A DNA stretch of 44,997 bases from Hyphomicrobiales bacterium (GTDB lineage Bacteria > Pseudomonadota > Alphaproteobacteria > Rhizobiales > Rhizobiaceae), in contig UBXM01000034.1 of the NCBI GenBank assembly GCA_900469445.1, forward strand, positions 11,531 to 56,527, written 5' to 3'. Under the pieces are notes generated by a model. The model saw only the letters and a list, made by a program, of their open reading frames with translations. It searched no databases and was not told where the DNA came from. Position numbers and translations under genes: made by a program. Of this stretch, positions 44,933-44,997 are shown one piece after another (position 1 is the first letter of the stretch; each line of letters starts with the position of its first letter).

Positions 44933-44997
44933 AAATCTGCGGCACCCGACTGCCTTAATCGGAGCTCGGCGGCGCGACTAGGTTAAGCCCTCCCCCT

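Overview
The window looks like chromosomal DNA of a member of the Rhizobiaceae (Rhizobium, Agrobacterium or Neorhizobium type). The evidence is the moderately high GC, the protein families, intergenic hairpin repeats of the rhizobial mosaic type, and many GGAAC-N16/17-NNTT promoters, the signature of the alphaproteobacterial general stress sigma factor EcfG. I see no tRNA, rRNA, CRISPR array, transposase or phage gene.

Layout. 1-2.1 kb: DEAD-box RNA helicase with a long basic tail. 2.5-6.3 kb: sulfate/thiosulfate ABC transporter operon (binding protein, two permeases, ATPase). 6.5-7.4 kb: DMT-family permease. 7.4-9.5 kb: PAS hybrid histidine kinase. 9.6-10.8 kb: TetR regulator divergent from a RidA-family gene, with three identical-pattern operators between them. 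11.3-12.4 kb: 3-hydroxyisobutyryl-CoA hydrolase-type enzyme. 12.7-17.8 kb: tetR-adaptor-RND pump operon behind an 18-bp perfect inverted repeat. 18-20.4 kb: second PAS hybrid kinase, with a stress-type promoter, and a BON-domain protein. 20.5-24.4 kb: FabMG-like protein and membrane-bound PQQ glucose-type dehydrogenase. 24.6-25.4 kb: glutathione S-transferase.

25.4-37 kb is the most interesting part. It holds an EcfG-type sigma gene followed by sodC, a 56-residue protein resembling the anti-sigma factor NepR, and a series of small or stress-related genes: DUF892 ferritin-like, DUF2934 with a histone-H1-like tail, PfpI/DJ-1, several small unknowns and a 25-29 residue membrane microprotein. It also has glgX, topoisomerase IB and, just upstream, an HWE histidine kinase. 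About a dozen EcfG-type promoters can be read by eye here, several in divergent pairs. No PhyR response regulator is present. glgA and a SAM methyltransferase lie inside the island without a visible EcfG promoter.

39-45 kb: CUT1 sugar ABC transporter (ATPase, two permeases, binding protein) divergent from a LacI-family regulator, with a palindromic operator containing a central CG. Three families of palindromic intergenic repeats occupy gaps: about 2.33 and 35.97 kb; 11.15-11.33 and 44.89 kb; 12.53 and 42.09 kb.

Gene functions are inferred from recognisable protein families and motifs. Promoters and operators were read by eye and have not been tested statistically.
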